A DNA stretch of 64,000 bases from Poseidonibacter parvus. GTDB lineage: Bacteria; Campylobacterota; Campylobacteria; Campylobacterales; Arcobacteraceae. The number at the start of each line of letters is the position of its first letter. Within the stretch, counting starts at the first letter, position 1. The notes below the pieces were generated by a model. That model saw only the letters and a list, made by a program, of their open reading frames with translations, was not told where the DNA came from and searched no databases. Location: NCBI RefSeq assembly GCF_001956695.1, contig NZ_CP019070.1:930001-994000 (forward strand), given 5' to 3'. Below, piece after piece: positions 8,683 to 19,086 of this stretch. A program made the position numbers and the translations under genes.

Positions 8683-9351
8683 ATGACAAATACAGTTAAA
8701 CAAAAACTTTTATATAATTTACATTCACTAAAATCCATGGGATATGATTATCACAAAACTATCGATTTACTTCCAAATGATATTAAGAATATAAAACTAC
8801 CTGATAATATTTTTACATTAAAATCTAATGTTGAAAACTGTTATTTATGTGAACTTTCAAAAAGTAGAAAAAACGTTCTTTTTGGAACGGGTAGTCTTCA
8901 TGCTAATGTTATGTTTATTTCTGATGAACCATCTAATAGTGAAGATGAGTTAGGTTCTTTTTATACAGGAAAAACTGGTGAGTTATTATCAAAAATGATA
9001 GAGAATGTATTAAATATAAAAAAAGAAGAAGTGTACATTACAAACTTAGTTAAATGTAAGAGTTCAAATTCATTAAATAAATTACATGTTGACTCATGTA
9101 ATGATTATTTACAAAAGCAAATAGAATTAATAAAACCAAAACTAATAGTTAGTTTAGGTGAGAATACATATTCTTATTTATTTAATGAAAAAGATAATTT
9201 TAGTCAAAATAGAGGAAAAGAACTTGTGTTTAATAATATTAAGCTAGTTCCTACTTTTTCAGCTAATTATTTATTGAGAAACCCTTCTTCAAAAAAAGAC
9301 GCATATTATGATATGCTTAGAATCAAAAATATATTGGAGCTTTCAACTTGA
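8683..9351 (+). CDS. Family 4 uracil-DNA glycosylase-like protein
   Basis: 222 residues. Four cysteines are placed like the Fe-S ligands of family 4 UDGs: CYLC at about 53-56, NLVKC and HVDSC. The fold motifs FYTGKTGELL, VYITNLVKCK and YLLRNPSSK are also recognisable. The active-site motifs differ: the usual GEAPG is SDEPS, and the HP of the second motif is replaced (FSANYLLR), so the catalytic His is absent. It may bind rather than excise uracil, or act on other DNA. No clear ribosome binding site precedes the ATG. It overlaps the lipoprotein gene by four bases. Confidence 0.75.
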   Translation: MTNTVKQKLLYNLHSLKSMGYDYHKTIDLLPNDIKNIKLPDNIFTLKSNVENCYLCELSKSRKNVLFGTGSLHANVMFISDEPSNSEDELGSFYTGKTGELLSKMIENVLNIKKEEVYITNLVKCKSSNSLNKLHVDSCNDYLQKQIELIKPKLIVSLGENTYSYLFNEKDNFSQNRGKELVFNNIKLVPTFSANYLLRNPSSKKDAYYDMLRIKNILELST

Positions 9352-10463
9352 AACATTTATTATCACTTATACTAATTACTGCTTTTTTTGTAGGTTGTTC
9401 TATAAAACAACAAGAAGTCGAAATCAAACTTCCTCCTAAAGAAAATATTGGTACTCCTGTAAATCCTACTGAAGAGAGAATTGAGGAGAATATTGATCCT
9501 TTAGAAGAAATAGAAATTATTGAAGATGAACTACCTAATATTGATAATAGTGAAGTAATGAAACTTGCATTTATTTATCCTTCTAAAATCGTAGCAAAAT
9601 ATGCGAAATCATCAATGAATACTGTTTTAGGATATTTTGATTATAAAAATATTAAATATGAAATAAAAGTATTTGATACAATATCTGAAGATCAACAAAG
9701 TATAGAAAAAGCTTTTTTAAGTGCAAGGGAGCAAGGTTTCTCAAATGTATTAGCTTTATTTACACCAAGAGTTACTGAACTTTTACATACTATTGATACT
9801 AATGATTTAAAAGTTTATTTACCACTTACAAATGAAGATTATATAACAAATGCTAAAAGCAATTTCTTTTATGGAGGAATCTCTTATAAAGACCAAATTT
9901 CTAAGTTATTAGAATATTCAAACACTAATAATACAATGTTTTATCAAAGTTCTTTTTTAGGAGATAAGCTAAAATCACTTTATGAAAATTTAACACCTGA
10001 TGTTAAGGTCGTAAAAGAGATTAAAAAGAAAAGAAACTACTTTAAAGGTATTGTTAAAGATTATAGAATTAGAAATTCAACTTTATTTTTAAATACTCCA
10101 ATTGTAAAAACATCTATTATTTTGTCACAATTAAGAGCTTATAGTATTTATCCAAAGGTTATACTTTCAACTCAAATAAATTATAATCCAAAGATTTTAA
10201 CTTTAACACAAGTAAAAGACAGAAGTAATTTTGTACTTGCTAGTTCTATTGATAATGTTGATGATAATTTAAGAGATACTCTTAACTCTTATGGTGCTGA
10301 TATTATTTATAACTGGGTTGATTATTCTACTTTAGTTGGAGTTAATTATTTGTATGATGGGAATCAATCAGGATTAATTGAAACTCAGATTGAGAATAAT
10401 CATGTTGTTTATAAACCAAAATTATTAAAAACTACATCGTTTGGCTTTTTAGAAATTAAGTAA
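9348..10463 (+). CDS. Lipoprotein with periplasmic-binding-protein-like fold
   Basis: 371 residues starting at TTG 9348, with GGAG about 10 bases upstream; the start overlaps the TGA of the preceding gene. A lipobox (FFVGCS) puts the acylated Cys at about residue 17, followed by an acidic, Pro/Glu-rich linker to about residue 70. The rest resembles a type I periplasmic-binding fold (MKLAFIYPSKIVAKYAKSSM), as in LpoA/LppC activators of penicillin-binding proteins. Membership of that family is an inference. It is probably anchored to a membrane facing the periplasm. Confidence 0.65.
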   Translation: MKHLLSLILITAFFVGCSIKQQEVEIKLPPKENIGTPVNPTEERIEENIDPLEEIEIIEDELPNIDNSEVMKLAFIYPSKIVAKYAKSSMNTVLGYFDYKNIKYEIKVFDTISEDQQSIEKAFLSAREQGFSNVLALFTPRVTELLHTIDTNDLKVYLPLTNEDYITNAKSNFFYGGISYKDQISKLLEYSNTNNTMFYQSSFLGDKLKSLYENLTPDVKVVKEIKKKRNYFKGIVKDYRIRNSTLFLNTPIVKTSIILSQLRAYSIYPKVILSTQINYNPKILTLTQVKDRSNFVLASSIDNVDDNLRDTLNSYGADIIYNWVDYSTLVGVNYLYDGNQSGLIETQIENNHVVYKPKLLKTTSFGFLEIK

Positions 10464-10507
10464 GATTTAGATAAAATCGCGGATATTTATATTTATGGAG
10501 TTTTGAA

Positions 10508-12253
10508 TTGAGAACACATTATTGTACAGAAGTTACAGAAAAAAACATCGGTGAAGAAGTTACTGTTGCAGGTTGGGTAAACAGCAGACGTGATCACGGT
10601 GGGATTATTTTTATTGATTTAAGAGATAAAGGTGGATTAGTTCAGCTAGTTGCAGATCCTGCTATTCTTCCTATTTCAGAAACAGTTAGAGATGAGTTTG
10701 TATTAGTTGCTAAGGGATCAGTAAGAGCTAGAGGTGAAGGATTAGAAAATCCTAACTTAGTTACAGGTAAGATTGAAATTGTTTTAAGTGAATTAACTAT
10801 TGAAAATAAATCAAAGCCTATGCCTTTTGATTTAAATGATGATAAAGTTAATGATGAAATTAAACTTAGAAATAGATTCTTAGAATTAAGATCAAAAAAA
10901 TCATTTGAGATTTTCCAATTAAGATCTAAAGCTGCTATTCAAGTTAGAAATACTTTAGATGAATTAGGTTTCTTAGATGTTGAAACTCCAATTTTAACAA
11001 AATCTACTCCAGAAGGTGCAAGAGATTATTTAGTACCATCAAGAGTTCATGGTGGAGAGTTTTATGCACTTCCACAATCACCTCAGTTATTTAAACAATT
11101 ATTAATGGTATCTGGATTTGACAAATATTTCCAAATTGCTAAATGTTTTAGAGATGAAGATTTAAGAGCTGATAGACAACCTGAATTTACTCAAATAGAT
11201 GTTGAAATGTCTTTTTGTGATCAAGAAGATGTAATTAAAGTTGCTGAAAAAGTAATTACTGATGTATTTACAAAATGTGGTAAACCAGTACCTTCAGAAT
11301 TTCCAAGAATGAGATACTGGGATGCAATGGAAACTTATGGTTCAGATAAACCTGATATTAGATTTGATATGCCATTAGTAGAAGTTATTGATATTTTTGC
11401 AAACTCTACAAATGAAATCTTTGCAGATATTGCAAAAGATAAAAAGAATAACAGAATTAAAGCACTTAAATGTCCAAATGGAGATAACTTATTCTCTAAG
11501 AGACAGATGAAAGGTTTTGAAGACTACGTTAGAAAATTTGGAGCAAAAGGTCTTGGTTACTTCCAAATGAAAGAAGATGGATTAAAAGGTCCATTAACTA
11601 AATTCTTCTCAGAAGCTGATTTAGAAGAAATTGTTAAAACTACAGAACTTGAAGTTGGTGATGTTGTATTCTTTGGAGCAGGTGATAAAAAAACTGTATG
11701 GGATTACATGGGTAGATTTAGACTTTACTTAGCTGAGCAAATGGATATTATTCCTGAAGATGCTTATGAGTTCTTATGGGTTGTTGATTTCCCAATGTTT
11801 GAAGTTGAAGATGGAAAAATGAAAGCACTTCACCATCCATTTACAATGCCTAAATCATTAGAAGATACAAGTGATTTAGAATCAATTGAATCTATTGCTT
11901 ATGATATTGTATTAAATGGTATGGAATTAGGTGGTGGATCTATTAGAATTCATAAAGAAGAAATTCAATCAAAAGTATTTGAACTTATGGGAATTTCAGA
12001 AGAAGAACAAAGAGAAAAATTTGGATTCTTACTTGATGCACTTCAATATGGAGCTCCATCTCATGGTGGTTTTGCAATGGGGCTTGATAGACTTATTATG
12101 CTTCTTGCTGGAACTGATTCAATTAGAGATGTTATTGCATTCCCTAAAACTCAAAAAGCACAATGTCTATTAACAGGTGCTCCATCACCAGTTGATGCTG
12201 AGCAGTTAAAAGATTTAAGTTTAAGAATAAGAAAAACTGAACAACAATCATAA
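10508..12253 (+). CDS. aspS: Aspartyl-tRNA synthetase, probably non-discriminating
   Basis: 581 residues, the bacterial type. An OB-fold anticodon domain ([19 protein letters not shown]) is followed by the class II core with motif 2 ([18 protein letters not shown]) and motif 3 ([16 protein letters not shown]), plus the GAD insertion between. The start is TTG at 10508 with GGAG seven bases upstream. Leu79 and Leu84 ([10 protein letters not shown]) match two leucines linked to relaxed Asp/Asn tRNA recognition in the H. pylori enzyme, so Asn-tRNA would be made through Asp-tRNA(Asn) and GatCAB; that part is inference. Confidence 0.96.
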   Translation: MRTHYCTEVTEKNIGEEVTVAGWVNSRRDHGGIIFIDLRDKGGLVQLVADPAILPISETVRDEFVLVAKGSVRARGEGLENPNLVTGKIEIVLSELTIENKSKPMPFDLNDDKVNDEIKLRNRFLELRSKKSFEIFQLRSKAAIQVRNTLDELGFLDVETPILTKSTPEGARDYLVPSRVHGGEFYALPQSPQLFKQLLMVSGFDKYFQIAKCFRDEDLRADRQPEFTQIDVEMSFCDQEDVIKVAEKVITDVFTKCGKPVPSEFPRMRYWDAMETYGSDKPDIRFDMPLVEVIDIFANSTNEIFADIAKDKKNNRIKALKCPNGDNLFSKRQMKGFEDYVRKFGAKGLGYFQMKEDGLKGPLTKFFSEADLEEIVKTTELEVGDVVFFGAGDKKTVWDYMGRFRLYLAEQMDIIPEDAYEFLWVVDFPMFEVEDGKMKALHHPFTMPKSLEDTSDLESIESIAYDIVLNGMELGGGSIRIHKEEIQSKVFELMGISEEEQREKFGFLLDALQYGAPSHGGFAMGLDRLIMLLAGTDSIRDVIAFPKTQKAQCLLTGAPSPVDAEQLKDLSLRIRKTEQQS

Positions 12254-12270
12254 ACTAAAAGGAAGTAGTG

Positions 12271-13059
12271 GTGTATAAACTTTTATTATTACTACTTCCA
12301 ACACTACTATTTTCAAAATTTCAAGTTACAACTAGCTTACCCTTTGAAGCTCATATAATTAAGCAAATCGGTCAAAATCATATTAGAATAAAAACAATTT
12401 CAAATAACTTTTCAAATAAAATTCTAGATTTAAGTCCAACAGAAATTTCTAGTCTTGCAGGAACTAGAGTATATTTTAATTTTGGTCTTGATATTGAGAA
12501 AGAATATGAAAAGATTTTTCTTAAATCTAGAAAAGAATTAAATGCTGTTAATATGTCTAAAGATATAAAAAAACTAAAATATGAAGGAGAAGATAATCCC
12601 TTTGTATGGCTTGATCCAATTTTGTTAAGAGAAGTTGCAAAAAATATTTATGAGACTTTATCTAAAATTGACCCTTACAATAAAAATGACTATGAAGCTA
12701 ATTATTATAATTTTTTAAATAAATTAGATGCTTCTTTTTTAGAGATAAAGAAAAAACTAGCAGATAGTGAAATTTACAATATTTTTGTTTTTGATGAAAA
12801 ATTTGACTATTTTGCAAAAAGATTTAAAATAAATAAATACATAAGAAAAAAAAGAATATTAAGCGCTTCAGAAATAAAACCATTAGTAAGATTTGTAAAA
12901 AAAAATCAAATAAAAGTTGTTTTTATAGAAGAGAATAAAAATATTAATTTTGCTAAGTCTTTATCTGGACATTCAAATATTTTAATAAAAACTTTTAACC
13001 CTTATGAAGAACTTCTTTTTTATAACTTATCAAAAATTGCACAAGAGTTTATTGAATAA
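12271..13059 (+). CDS. ZnuA-like substrate-binding protein lacking His ligands
   Basis: 262 residues starting at one of two adjacent GTG codons (12268, 12271); AAGGAAG upstream favours 12271. A signal peptide (LLLLLLPTLLFS) is present. The order of motifs follows cluster A-I metal-binding proteins, with FVWLDPILLREVAKNIYETL and FVFDEKFDYFAKRFKI. The metal histidines are gone: the DPHxWLDP histidine is Phe, the HDAFGYF histidine is Asp and the first site is Asp. No permease or ATPase gene lies nearby. It may bind another ligand or a metal with acidic residues. It lies 14 bases after aspS. Confidence 0.65.
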   Translation: MYKLLLLLLPTLLFSKFQVTTSLPFEAHIIKQIGQNHIRIKTISNNFSNKILDLSPTEISSLAGTRVYFNFGLDIEKEYEKIFLKSRKELNAVNMSKDIKKLKYEGEDNPFVWLDPILLREVAKNIYETLSKIDPYNKNDYEANYYNFLNKLDASFLEIKKKLADSEIYNIFVFDEKFDYFAKRFKINKYIRKKRILSASEIKPLVRFVKKNQIKVVFIEENKNINFAKSLSGHSNILIKTFNPYEELLFYNLSKIAQEFIE

Positions 13060-13180
13060 AAACAGATAACTTTTTAACACTATTAAATTATTTTTTCTAA
13101 TTGTATATTAATTTTACATATGTATATAATTATTATCTTCGCTATCCTATATAATTGATTAATAGATTATGGGAGAAATT

Positions 13181-15763
13181 ATGGATAATTCATTAATTAA
13201 TTACAAAGGGATAAATATAAAAAAAGATTTATACCCAATAATAAAATATATAGAAGATGTAGATAAATATAGAGAAGAGTTGGGACGATTAAGCTCATCA
13301 TGGGATGTTTTAGCATTACTTGGACAATTAGGTGATATAAACATTGATATAGAAAAAATAAAAGGTAACTTTTTAAACTTAACTTCAACACTACTAAATC
13401 ATTTAAGTGAACAACAAATTGATAAAGTTAGACATGAAATGAGATTTAAAGCACAAGTGGCTATTGATATAGTTATTAGAAACTTATTTGAAAGAACTGC
13501 GGATATTGGTTTTTTAGCTACAGATGATGATATTAGATATTTTCTAAAAAATTATGTTTCAAAATATGATGATAAAAGTAATGAATTAAGTCTTAATATG
13601 ATTGAAAGATTCAAAGAGTATGTTGAAAAATACTCTGTTTATTTTGATATTGTATTAGCAGATACAAAAGGTAATATTCTAGTTAGACTTGATGACTCAA
13701 CTGATGTTAAAAAGATTTCTTCAAAACAAGTTGAAAAAATTTTAAATACTTCTGAAGATTATGTTGAAACTTATAAATTTCACCATTTTTTACCTCAATA
13801 TAAAAAATCTCTTGTTTACTCATATAAAGTTACAGAAAATAATAGTCCAAATTCAAAGAATATTGGTATCTTATCTTTATGTTTTAAGTTCACAGGTGAG
13901 ATGAATGATATTTTTAATAATTTAATTGATGAATCTAACAAAGAGTGTTTAACAATACTTGATGAAGAAGGTTTTGTAATTGCATCAAGTGACAAAAATC
14001 ATATTCCTTTAAATGCACAGTTACCAATAATTATAAATGAAGAATATAAGTTAATTAGCTTTGCAGGACGTGATTATATAGCAAAAAGTTGTGATACAAA
14101 TGGCTACCAAGGTTTTATGGGATTAAAATGGTATGGACATATTATGATACCTTTAGAACATGCATTCTTAAGTGATGTTTTAAATGATATTAAATATGAA
14201 CCAAGTGTAATTGACGCAATGATATCAAATAAAGATCATTTTTCTAAAGATTTAAAAGATGTTTTTAATAAAAGTAATTCTATTCAAGACAACTTGAAAA
14301 GGATTATTTGGAATGGTAATATTGCACAGAGCAAATATAACTCTGTTAATAGAGACTTCTCAAAATCTTTATTAACTGAAATTGGATTAACAGGAACAAA
14401 AGCGAATGCATCGCTTTCAAATTTAAATCAAACAATAATAAGCTCAATTTTAAAAAATAGTGAATTTTTATCATCTTTAGCAATTGATATAATGGATAGA
14501 AACCTTTATGAAAGAGCTAACGATTGTAGGTGGTGGGCTTTAACTTCATATTTTAGGGAAGCTTTAGAAAATATTGAAAATATAAATACAAAAAAAGATG
14601 AATTATCATCCATTTTAAAATATATTAATGATTTATATACTGTATATACAAATATATTTATTTTTGATAAAAATGGAAAAGTTATTGCAGTTTCAAATAA
14701 AGAAGAAGAGTATTTACTAGGAAAAATAATTAATACAAAATGGGTGGAAGATACATTCACATTAAAAGATACTTCTAAGTATTGTGTATCAAATTTTGAA
14801 AAAACAAATCTTTATAATAATGAATCAACTTATATTTATTCTTCTGCAATAAGATCTATAAAAAACTCATCAAATATAATTGGCGGTATTGCTCTTGTTT
14901 TTGATTCTACCCCTGAGTTATATACAATGTTAGCTGACACCTTACCAAAACATTCTGATGGAAAAAAAGTTAATGGTATCTTTGCTGTTTTTACAAATAG
15001 AAATAAAGAAATAATTTCAACAACTAATAAAAGTTTAGAAATTGGAAGTCTTTTAAATTTAGAAGATGACTTTTTTAGTATTAATAATGGGACACAAAAA
15101 AGTAAAATTGTAAAAATTGCAGATACTTATTTTGCAATTGGAGTTAAATGTTCTTCTGGATATAGAGAATATAAAAGTGAAGCTGATGATTATAAAAATG
15201 ATATTTTATCTTTTACTTTTATTAAAATAGGAGAGGATAAGAATAATAATACATCTACTACTATAAATAAATATATTAATAATATAAATAAGAAAAAAAC
15301 AGGAAATAGTGTTGAATTAGCAACATTTAATATCGGAAGTAAATTTTTAGCAGTTAAGGCCAAATGTGTGATTGAGTCAATAGGAATTGATGATTTACAA
15401 TCTTCAATTGAAATGGATAAAACAAATCATTTTAAAGGTATGGTTATTTATAAAGAAAAGTTAATTGCAGTTTTAGATATTAGAGATTTTATAAATGAAG
15501 AAATAACTGATGATGAATTAAAGGATATAATATTATTAGAATATGATAAAGATAATATTGACCATTGTGTAGGAATTTTAGTATCTTCTTTAGAACATAG
15601 CTCTCTTGTAGAAGAAAAATCAATTCAACATATTCAAAACCATTTCTTAGGATCAGGAACACTAATTGAAAGTTTAGTTGATATTGATGAATATGAAAAG
15701 TCTAAAGTTGCAATGCTTTTAAATATTCAAAAACTAGATGAAAATTTAACTAAAAAGATTTAA
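13181..15763 (+). CDS. Soluble double-Cache protein with C-terminal CheW domain
   Basis: 860 residues from the ATG at 13181; GGGAGAA at 13171-13177 overlaps an upstream ATG (13169) and decides the start. Two similar sensor halves open with IDIVIRNLFERTADIGFLA (about 93) and IDIMDRNLYERANDCRWWA (about 435), each followed by Cache-like strands (FDIVLADTKGNILVRLDD, NIFIFDKNGKVIAVSN). The last 150 residues (from NSVELATFNIGSKFLAVKA) resemble CheW, which couples receptors to CheA. I see no membrane segment, so it would sense in the cytoplasm. No kinase or receptor signalling domain is present. Confidence 0.7.
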   Translation: MDNSLINYKGINIKKDLYPIIKYIEDVDKYREELGRLSSSWDVLALLGQLGDINIDIEKIKGNFLNLTSTLLNHLSEQQIDKVRHEMRFKAQVAIDIVIRNLFERTADIGFLATDDDIRYFLKNYVSKYDDKSNELSLNMIERFKEYVEKYSVYFDIVLADTKGNILVRLDDSTDVKKISSKQVEKILNTSEDYVETYKFHHFLPQYKKSLVYSYKVTENNSPNSKNIGILSLCFKFTGEMNDIFNNLIDESNKECLTILDEEGFVIASSDKNHIPLNAQLPIIINEEYKLISFAGRDYIAKSCDTNGYQGFMGLKWYGHIMIPLEHAFLSDVLNDIKYEPSVIDAMISNKDHFSKDLKDVFNKSNSIQDNLKRIIWNGNIAQSKYNSVNRDFSKSLLTEIGLTGTKANASLSNLNQTIISSILKNSEFLSSLAIDIMDRNLYERANDCRWWALTSYFREALENIENINTKKDELSSILKYINDLYTVYTNIFIFDKNGKVIAVSNKEEEYLLGKIINTKWVEDTFTLKDTSKYCVSNFEKTNLYNNESTYIYSSAIRSIKNSSNIIGGIALVFDSTPELYTMLADTLPKHSDGKKVNGIFAVFTNRNKEIISTTNKSLEIGSLLNLEDDFFSINNGTQKSKIVKIADTYFAIGVKCSSGYREYKSEADDYKNDILSFTFIKIGEDKNNNTSTTINKYINNINKKKTGNSVELATFNIGSKFLAVKAKCVIESIGIDDLQSSIEMDKTNHFKGMVIYKEKLIAVLDIRDFINEEITDDELKDIILLEYDKDNIDHCVGILVSSLEHSSLVEEKSIQHIQNHFLGSGTLIESLVDIDEYEKSKVAMLLNIQKLDENLTKKI

Positions 15764-15854
15764 TATCTATCTTTTATAGTAGAGGTTAAAAGATATTAAG
15801 GCACAATACGAAAAACATATTATAGATTTTAAAAATTATTAAAAAAGAAGAATT

Positions 15855-17624
15855 ATGAGTAATATTAATAAGCCAAATAAATTTTTACCTACTACTAAAG
15901 AAGAGATGAGTGAGCGTGGATGGGATGAGCTTGATGTTGTTTTAATAACAGGTGATGCTTATATTGATTCACCATTTATGGGAATTGCTGTAGTTGGAAG
16001 AATTCTTGAAGATATTGGTCTTCGAGTTGGAATTATTGGACAACCTGATGTAAATAGTGATGTTGATGTTAAAAGATTAGGTGAGCCAAAACTATTCTGG
16101 GGAGTAAGTGGTGGAAGTATTGATTCAATGGTTTCAAATTATACTGCTACAAAAAAGTTTAGAAACTCAGATGATTATACTGCTGGTGGAAAAAACGAAA
16201 GAAGACCAGATAGAGCAACTTTAGTTTATACAAACTTAATTAGAAGATATTTTAAAGGCACAGTGCCAATTGTACTTGGTGGAATTGAAGCTAGTCTTCG
16301 AAGATTAACTCACTATGATTATTGGTCTAATAAACTTAGAAAACCAATTTTATTTGATACAAAAGCTGATTACATGATTTATGGAATGGGTGAGCAAGCT
16401 ATTATAGATTTAGGAAACACTTTAAGAAATGGTGGTGATCCTAGAAATATTAGAGGACTTTGTTATATTTCAAAAGAACCAGTAGAAGATTATATTCAAA
16501 TACCAAGTCATCAAGAGTGTTTAGACGATAAAGGTAATTATATAGATTTATTCAAAACATTTTATGACAATAATGACCCTGTATACTCAAAAGGCTTATG
16601 TCAAGGTGTTGATTCAAGATATTTAATACAAAACCCACCAAGTGATCATATGGATGAAAAAGAAATGGATAAAATTGCATCTTATCCATATCAAAGAGAT
16701 GTACATCCTTATGATGGAAAACATGGAAAAGTTAAATGTTTAGAAACAATTAAGTTTTCAATTATGACACACCACGGATGTTGGGGAGAGTGTAACTTCT
16801 GTGCAATTGCTGCTCACCAAGGTAGAACTATTCGTACTAGAAGTGAAGAGAATATTTTAAAAGAAGCAAAACACTTTACAACTATTAAAGATTTTAAAGG
16901 AATTATTTCTGATGTTGGAGGACCAACAGCAAATATGTATGGTTATGAGTGTAAGAAAAAAGAAAAACTTGGAACTTGTGTTGATAACAAAAGATGTGTA
17001 GATGCACATAGATTATGTAGAACAATGAAAGTTGATCATAGTAGAAATATAAAATTATTAAAAGATATTAGACAAATACCTGGGATTAAAAAAGCTTTTG
17101 TAGCTTCTGGTGTTCGATATGATTTAATTACAGCTGATAAAAAACATGGAGAAAGCTATTTAAAAGAGATGGTTGACCATCACATTTCAGGACAAATGAA
17201 AGTTGCACCTGAGCATACAAATGATGAGGTTTTACATCACATGGGGAAACCAGGAAAACAAACACTTATTGATTTTAAAAAAATGTATGATGATTTAAAT
17301 AAAAAATCAGGTAAAAAACAGTTCTTAACATATTACTTAATAGCAGCGCATCCAGGTTGTGAAGAGAAACATATGCATGATTTAAAACAGTTTACTACAC
17401 ATGAATTAAAAATGAATCCAGAACAAGCCCAAGTATTTATTCCAACTCCTGGAACTTATTCTGCTGTAATGTATTATACAGAAATGGACCCTTTTACAAA
17501 GAAAAAAATATTTGTAGAAAAAGACCCAAGAAGAAAAGAAAAACAAAAAGAAATTGTAGTACCAAGAACAAACCATAATGTTGCACGTGCTAAAAAAATG
17601 GCAAATGCAGGAATGCAAGGATAA
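15855..17624 (+). CDS. ygiQ: YgiQ family radical SAM protein
   Basis: 589 residues. An N-terminal YgiQ domain ([20 protein letters not shown]) and [19 protein letters not shown] precede the radical SAM core with [13 protein letters not shown] (CX3CX2C, about 310), which would bind a [4Fe-4S] cluster and SAM. The C-terminal region is rich in basic residues. Family members are widespread but their substrate is not established. The gene ends 13 bases before adk. Confidence 0.93.
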   Translation: MSNINKPNKFLPTTKEEMSERGWDELDVVLITGDAYIDSPFMGIAVVGRILEDIGLRVGIIGQPDVNSDVDVKRLGEPKLFWGVSGGSIDSMVSNYTATKKFRNSDDYTAGGKNERRPDRATLVYTNLIRRYFKGTVPIVLGGIEASLRRLTHYDYWSNKLRKPILFDTKADYMIYGMGEQAIIDLGNTLRNGGDPRNIRGLCYISKEPVEDYIQIPSHQECLDDKGNYIDLFKTFYDNNDPVYSKGLCQGVDSRYLIQNPPSDHMDEKEMDKIASYPYQRDVHPYDGKHGKVKCLETIKFSIMTHHGCWGECNFCAIAAHQGRTIRTRSEENILKEAKHFTTIKDFKGIISDVGGPTANMYGYECKKKEKLGTCVDNKRCVDAHRLCRTMKVDHSRNIKLLKDIRQIPGIKKAFVASGVRYDLITADKKHGESYLKEMVDHHISGQMKVAPEHTNDEVLHHMGKPGKQTLIDFKKMYDDLNKKSGKKQFLTYYLIAAHPGCEEKHMHDLKQFTTHELKMNPEQAQVFIPTPGTYSAVMYYTEMDPFTKKKIFVEKDPRRKEKQKEIVVPRTNHNVARAKKMANAGMQG

Positions 17625-17637
17625 AAGGAAAATATAT

Positions 17638-18222
17638 ATGAAGAAACTTTTTTTAATTATTGGAGCTCCTGGCTCTGGAAAAACAACTGATGCAGAATTA
17701 ATTGCTTTAAAACATGATTCAATCACTCATTATTCAACAGGTGATATGCTAAGAGCAGAAATTGCAAGTGGAAGTGAGCGTGGAGCTATTATTGATGCAA
17801 GTGTTTCAAAAGGAAATATTGTGCCTTTAGAGATTGTTATTGAAACAATTTTAAGTGCAATTAAAAATTCTCCTACAAATACAGTTGTAATTGATGGATA
17901 TCCAAGATCAATTGAGCAAATGACTGAACTTGATAAGTATTTAGAAAATGAAAATGAAGTATCATTGCAAAGTGTTATTGAAGTTGCTGTATCAAAAGAG
18001 ACTGCATTTCAAAGAGTACTTGGTCGTGCAGCAGATGCTGAGATTGTAAGAGATGATGATAATGAAGAAGTATTTTTAAATAGAATGAAATTATATACAG
18101 ATCCTTTAAAAGAAATCCAAGAGTTTTATAATAAAAAAAACCTTTTAAAACAAATTTCAGGTGAAGGTACTATTGAAGCAATTGTTAATGAAATGAATGC
18201 CTTTATACAAACAAAAATCTAA
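17638..18222 (+). CDS. adk: Adenylate kinase
   Basis: 194 residues from the ATG at 17638, with AAAAGGA upstream; a longer frame from 17578 lies inside ygiQ and is rejected. The P-loop [20 protein letters not shown] and VIDGYPRS are typical. It interconverts ATP, ADP and AMP. The region after [13 protein letters not shown] is short, as in adenylate kinases with a small lid lacking zinc cysteines. The stop overlaps the next start (TAATGA). Confidence 0.95.
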   Translation: MKKLFLIIGAPGSGKTTDAELIALKHDSITHYSTGDMLRAEIASGSERGAIIDASVSKGNIVPLEIVIETILSAIKNSPTNTVVIDGYPRSIEQMTELDKYLENENEVSLQSVIEVAVSKETAFQRVLGRAADAEIVRDDDNEEVFLNRMKLYTDPLKEIQEFYNKKNLLKQISGEGTIEAIVNEMNAFIQTKI

Positions 18223-18983
18223 TGACAAGTAATAAAAAAGTTAATTTTTATAGTGTTATTATAGGAACAGAACTTTTAAATGGGCGTAGAAAAGATGCCC
18301 ATTTCCCTTTTTTAAATCAAGAACTTCTTAAACGAGGATGGGAACACAAAGCTTCTTTTGTAATAGAAGATGACCCAACATTAATGAATAATGTTTTTAA
18401 TCTTATTAAAGCTGATGAAAACTCAGTGATGTTTTGTTTTGGAGGAATTGGCTCTACACCTGATGATTATACAAGAGTAGCTGCTGCTAAAGCTTTTACA
18501 AACTATAAAATGGAGTTTCATGAAGAGGCTAAACAATTAATAGAAAATCAATTTAAAGAAGAAGCTTATCCTCATAGAATTCATATGTCTTATCTTCCAA
18601 TAAATGCAAAACTTTTAAAAAATGTAGTAAATAATGTGCCTGGATTTTATCTAAAGAAAAGATTTTTCTTTACTCCTGGATTTCCATCTATGAGTCAAGC
18701 TATGGTAGTAGAAGCTTTAGAAAAATACTACCCAACTTCAATACCAAAATATAGAGTGGTATTAACTGCATCATGTAGTGAAAATGACTTAATAGATGTT
18801 ATGCTAAAAGTATCAAAAGACTTAGACTTATCAGTATTACCTAAATTCAAAGATGAAAAAAGAAAAGCAGTTATTTCATTAGCTGGTTTTGACAAAAATC
18901 ATGTCGATGAAAATTTTGAATTATTCACAAACTTTCTAGAAAATAATAAAATTGAATATATATTAAAAGATATTAGTTTATAA
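18222..18983 (+). CDS. CinA/MoaB-type molybdopterin-binding domain protein
   Basis: 253 residues. The fold is that of the MoCF-biosynthesis domain: IIGTELLNGRRKD near the start, FCFGGIGSTPDDYTRVAAAKAF (about 67-88) and FFTPGFPSMSQAM. CinA proteins usually read GGLGPTxDD, so this belongs to the same superfamily. CinA N-terminal domains carry pyrophosphatase activity in some species; no C-terminal PncC deamidase domain is present. It overlaps adk by one base and is probably cotranscribed. Confidence 0.85.
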   Translation: MTSNKKVNFYSVIIGTELLNGRRKDAHFPFLNQELLKRGWEHKASFVIEDDPTLMNNVFNLIKADENSVMFCFGGIGSTPDDYTRVAAAKAFTNYKMEFHEEAKQLIENQFKEEAYPHRIHMSYLPINAKLLKNVVNNVPGFYLKKRFFFTPGFPSMSQAMVVEALEKYYPTSIPKYRVVLTASCSENDLIDVMLKVSKDLDLSVLPKFKDEKRKAVISLAGFDKNHVDENFELFTNFLENNKIEYILKDISL

Positions 18984-19086
18984 AAGAGTAATTGTTCTAA
19001 TTAGATAAATTTTATTCAATTTTTTATTTTAAAAATATTATTTTATAATATAATATAATTATATATTGAACAAAATAAGGATAAAC

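Noticed and set aside
15755-15820. Hairpin with TTAATATC and GATATTAA after the Cache-CheW gene
   Set aside because: The arms are interrupted by a four-base bulge and no T run follows, so I do not call a terminator.
17578-17637. N-terminal extension of adk
   Set aside because: It overlaps ygiQ and lacks a ribosome binding site; the start at 17638 gives the normal adenylate kinase N terminus.
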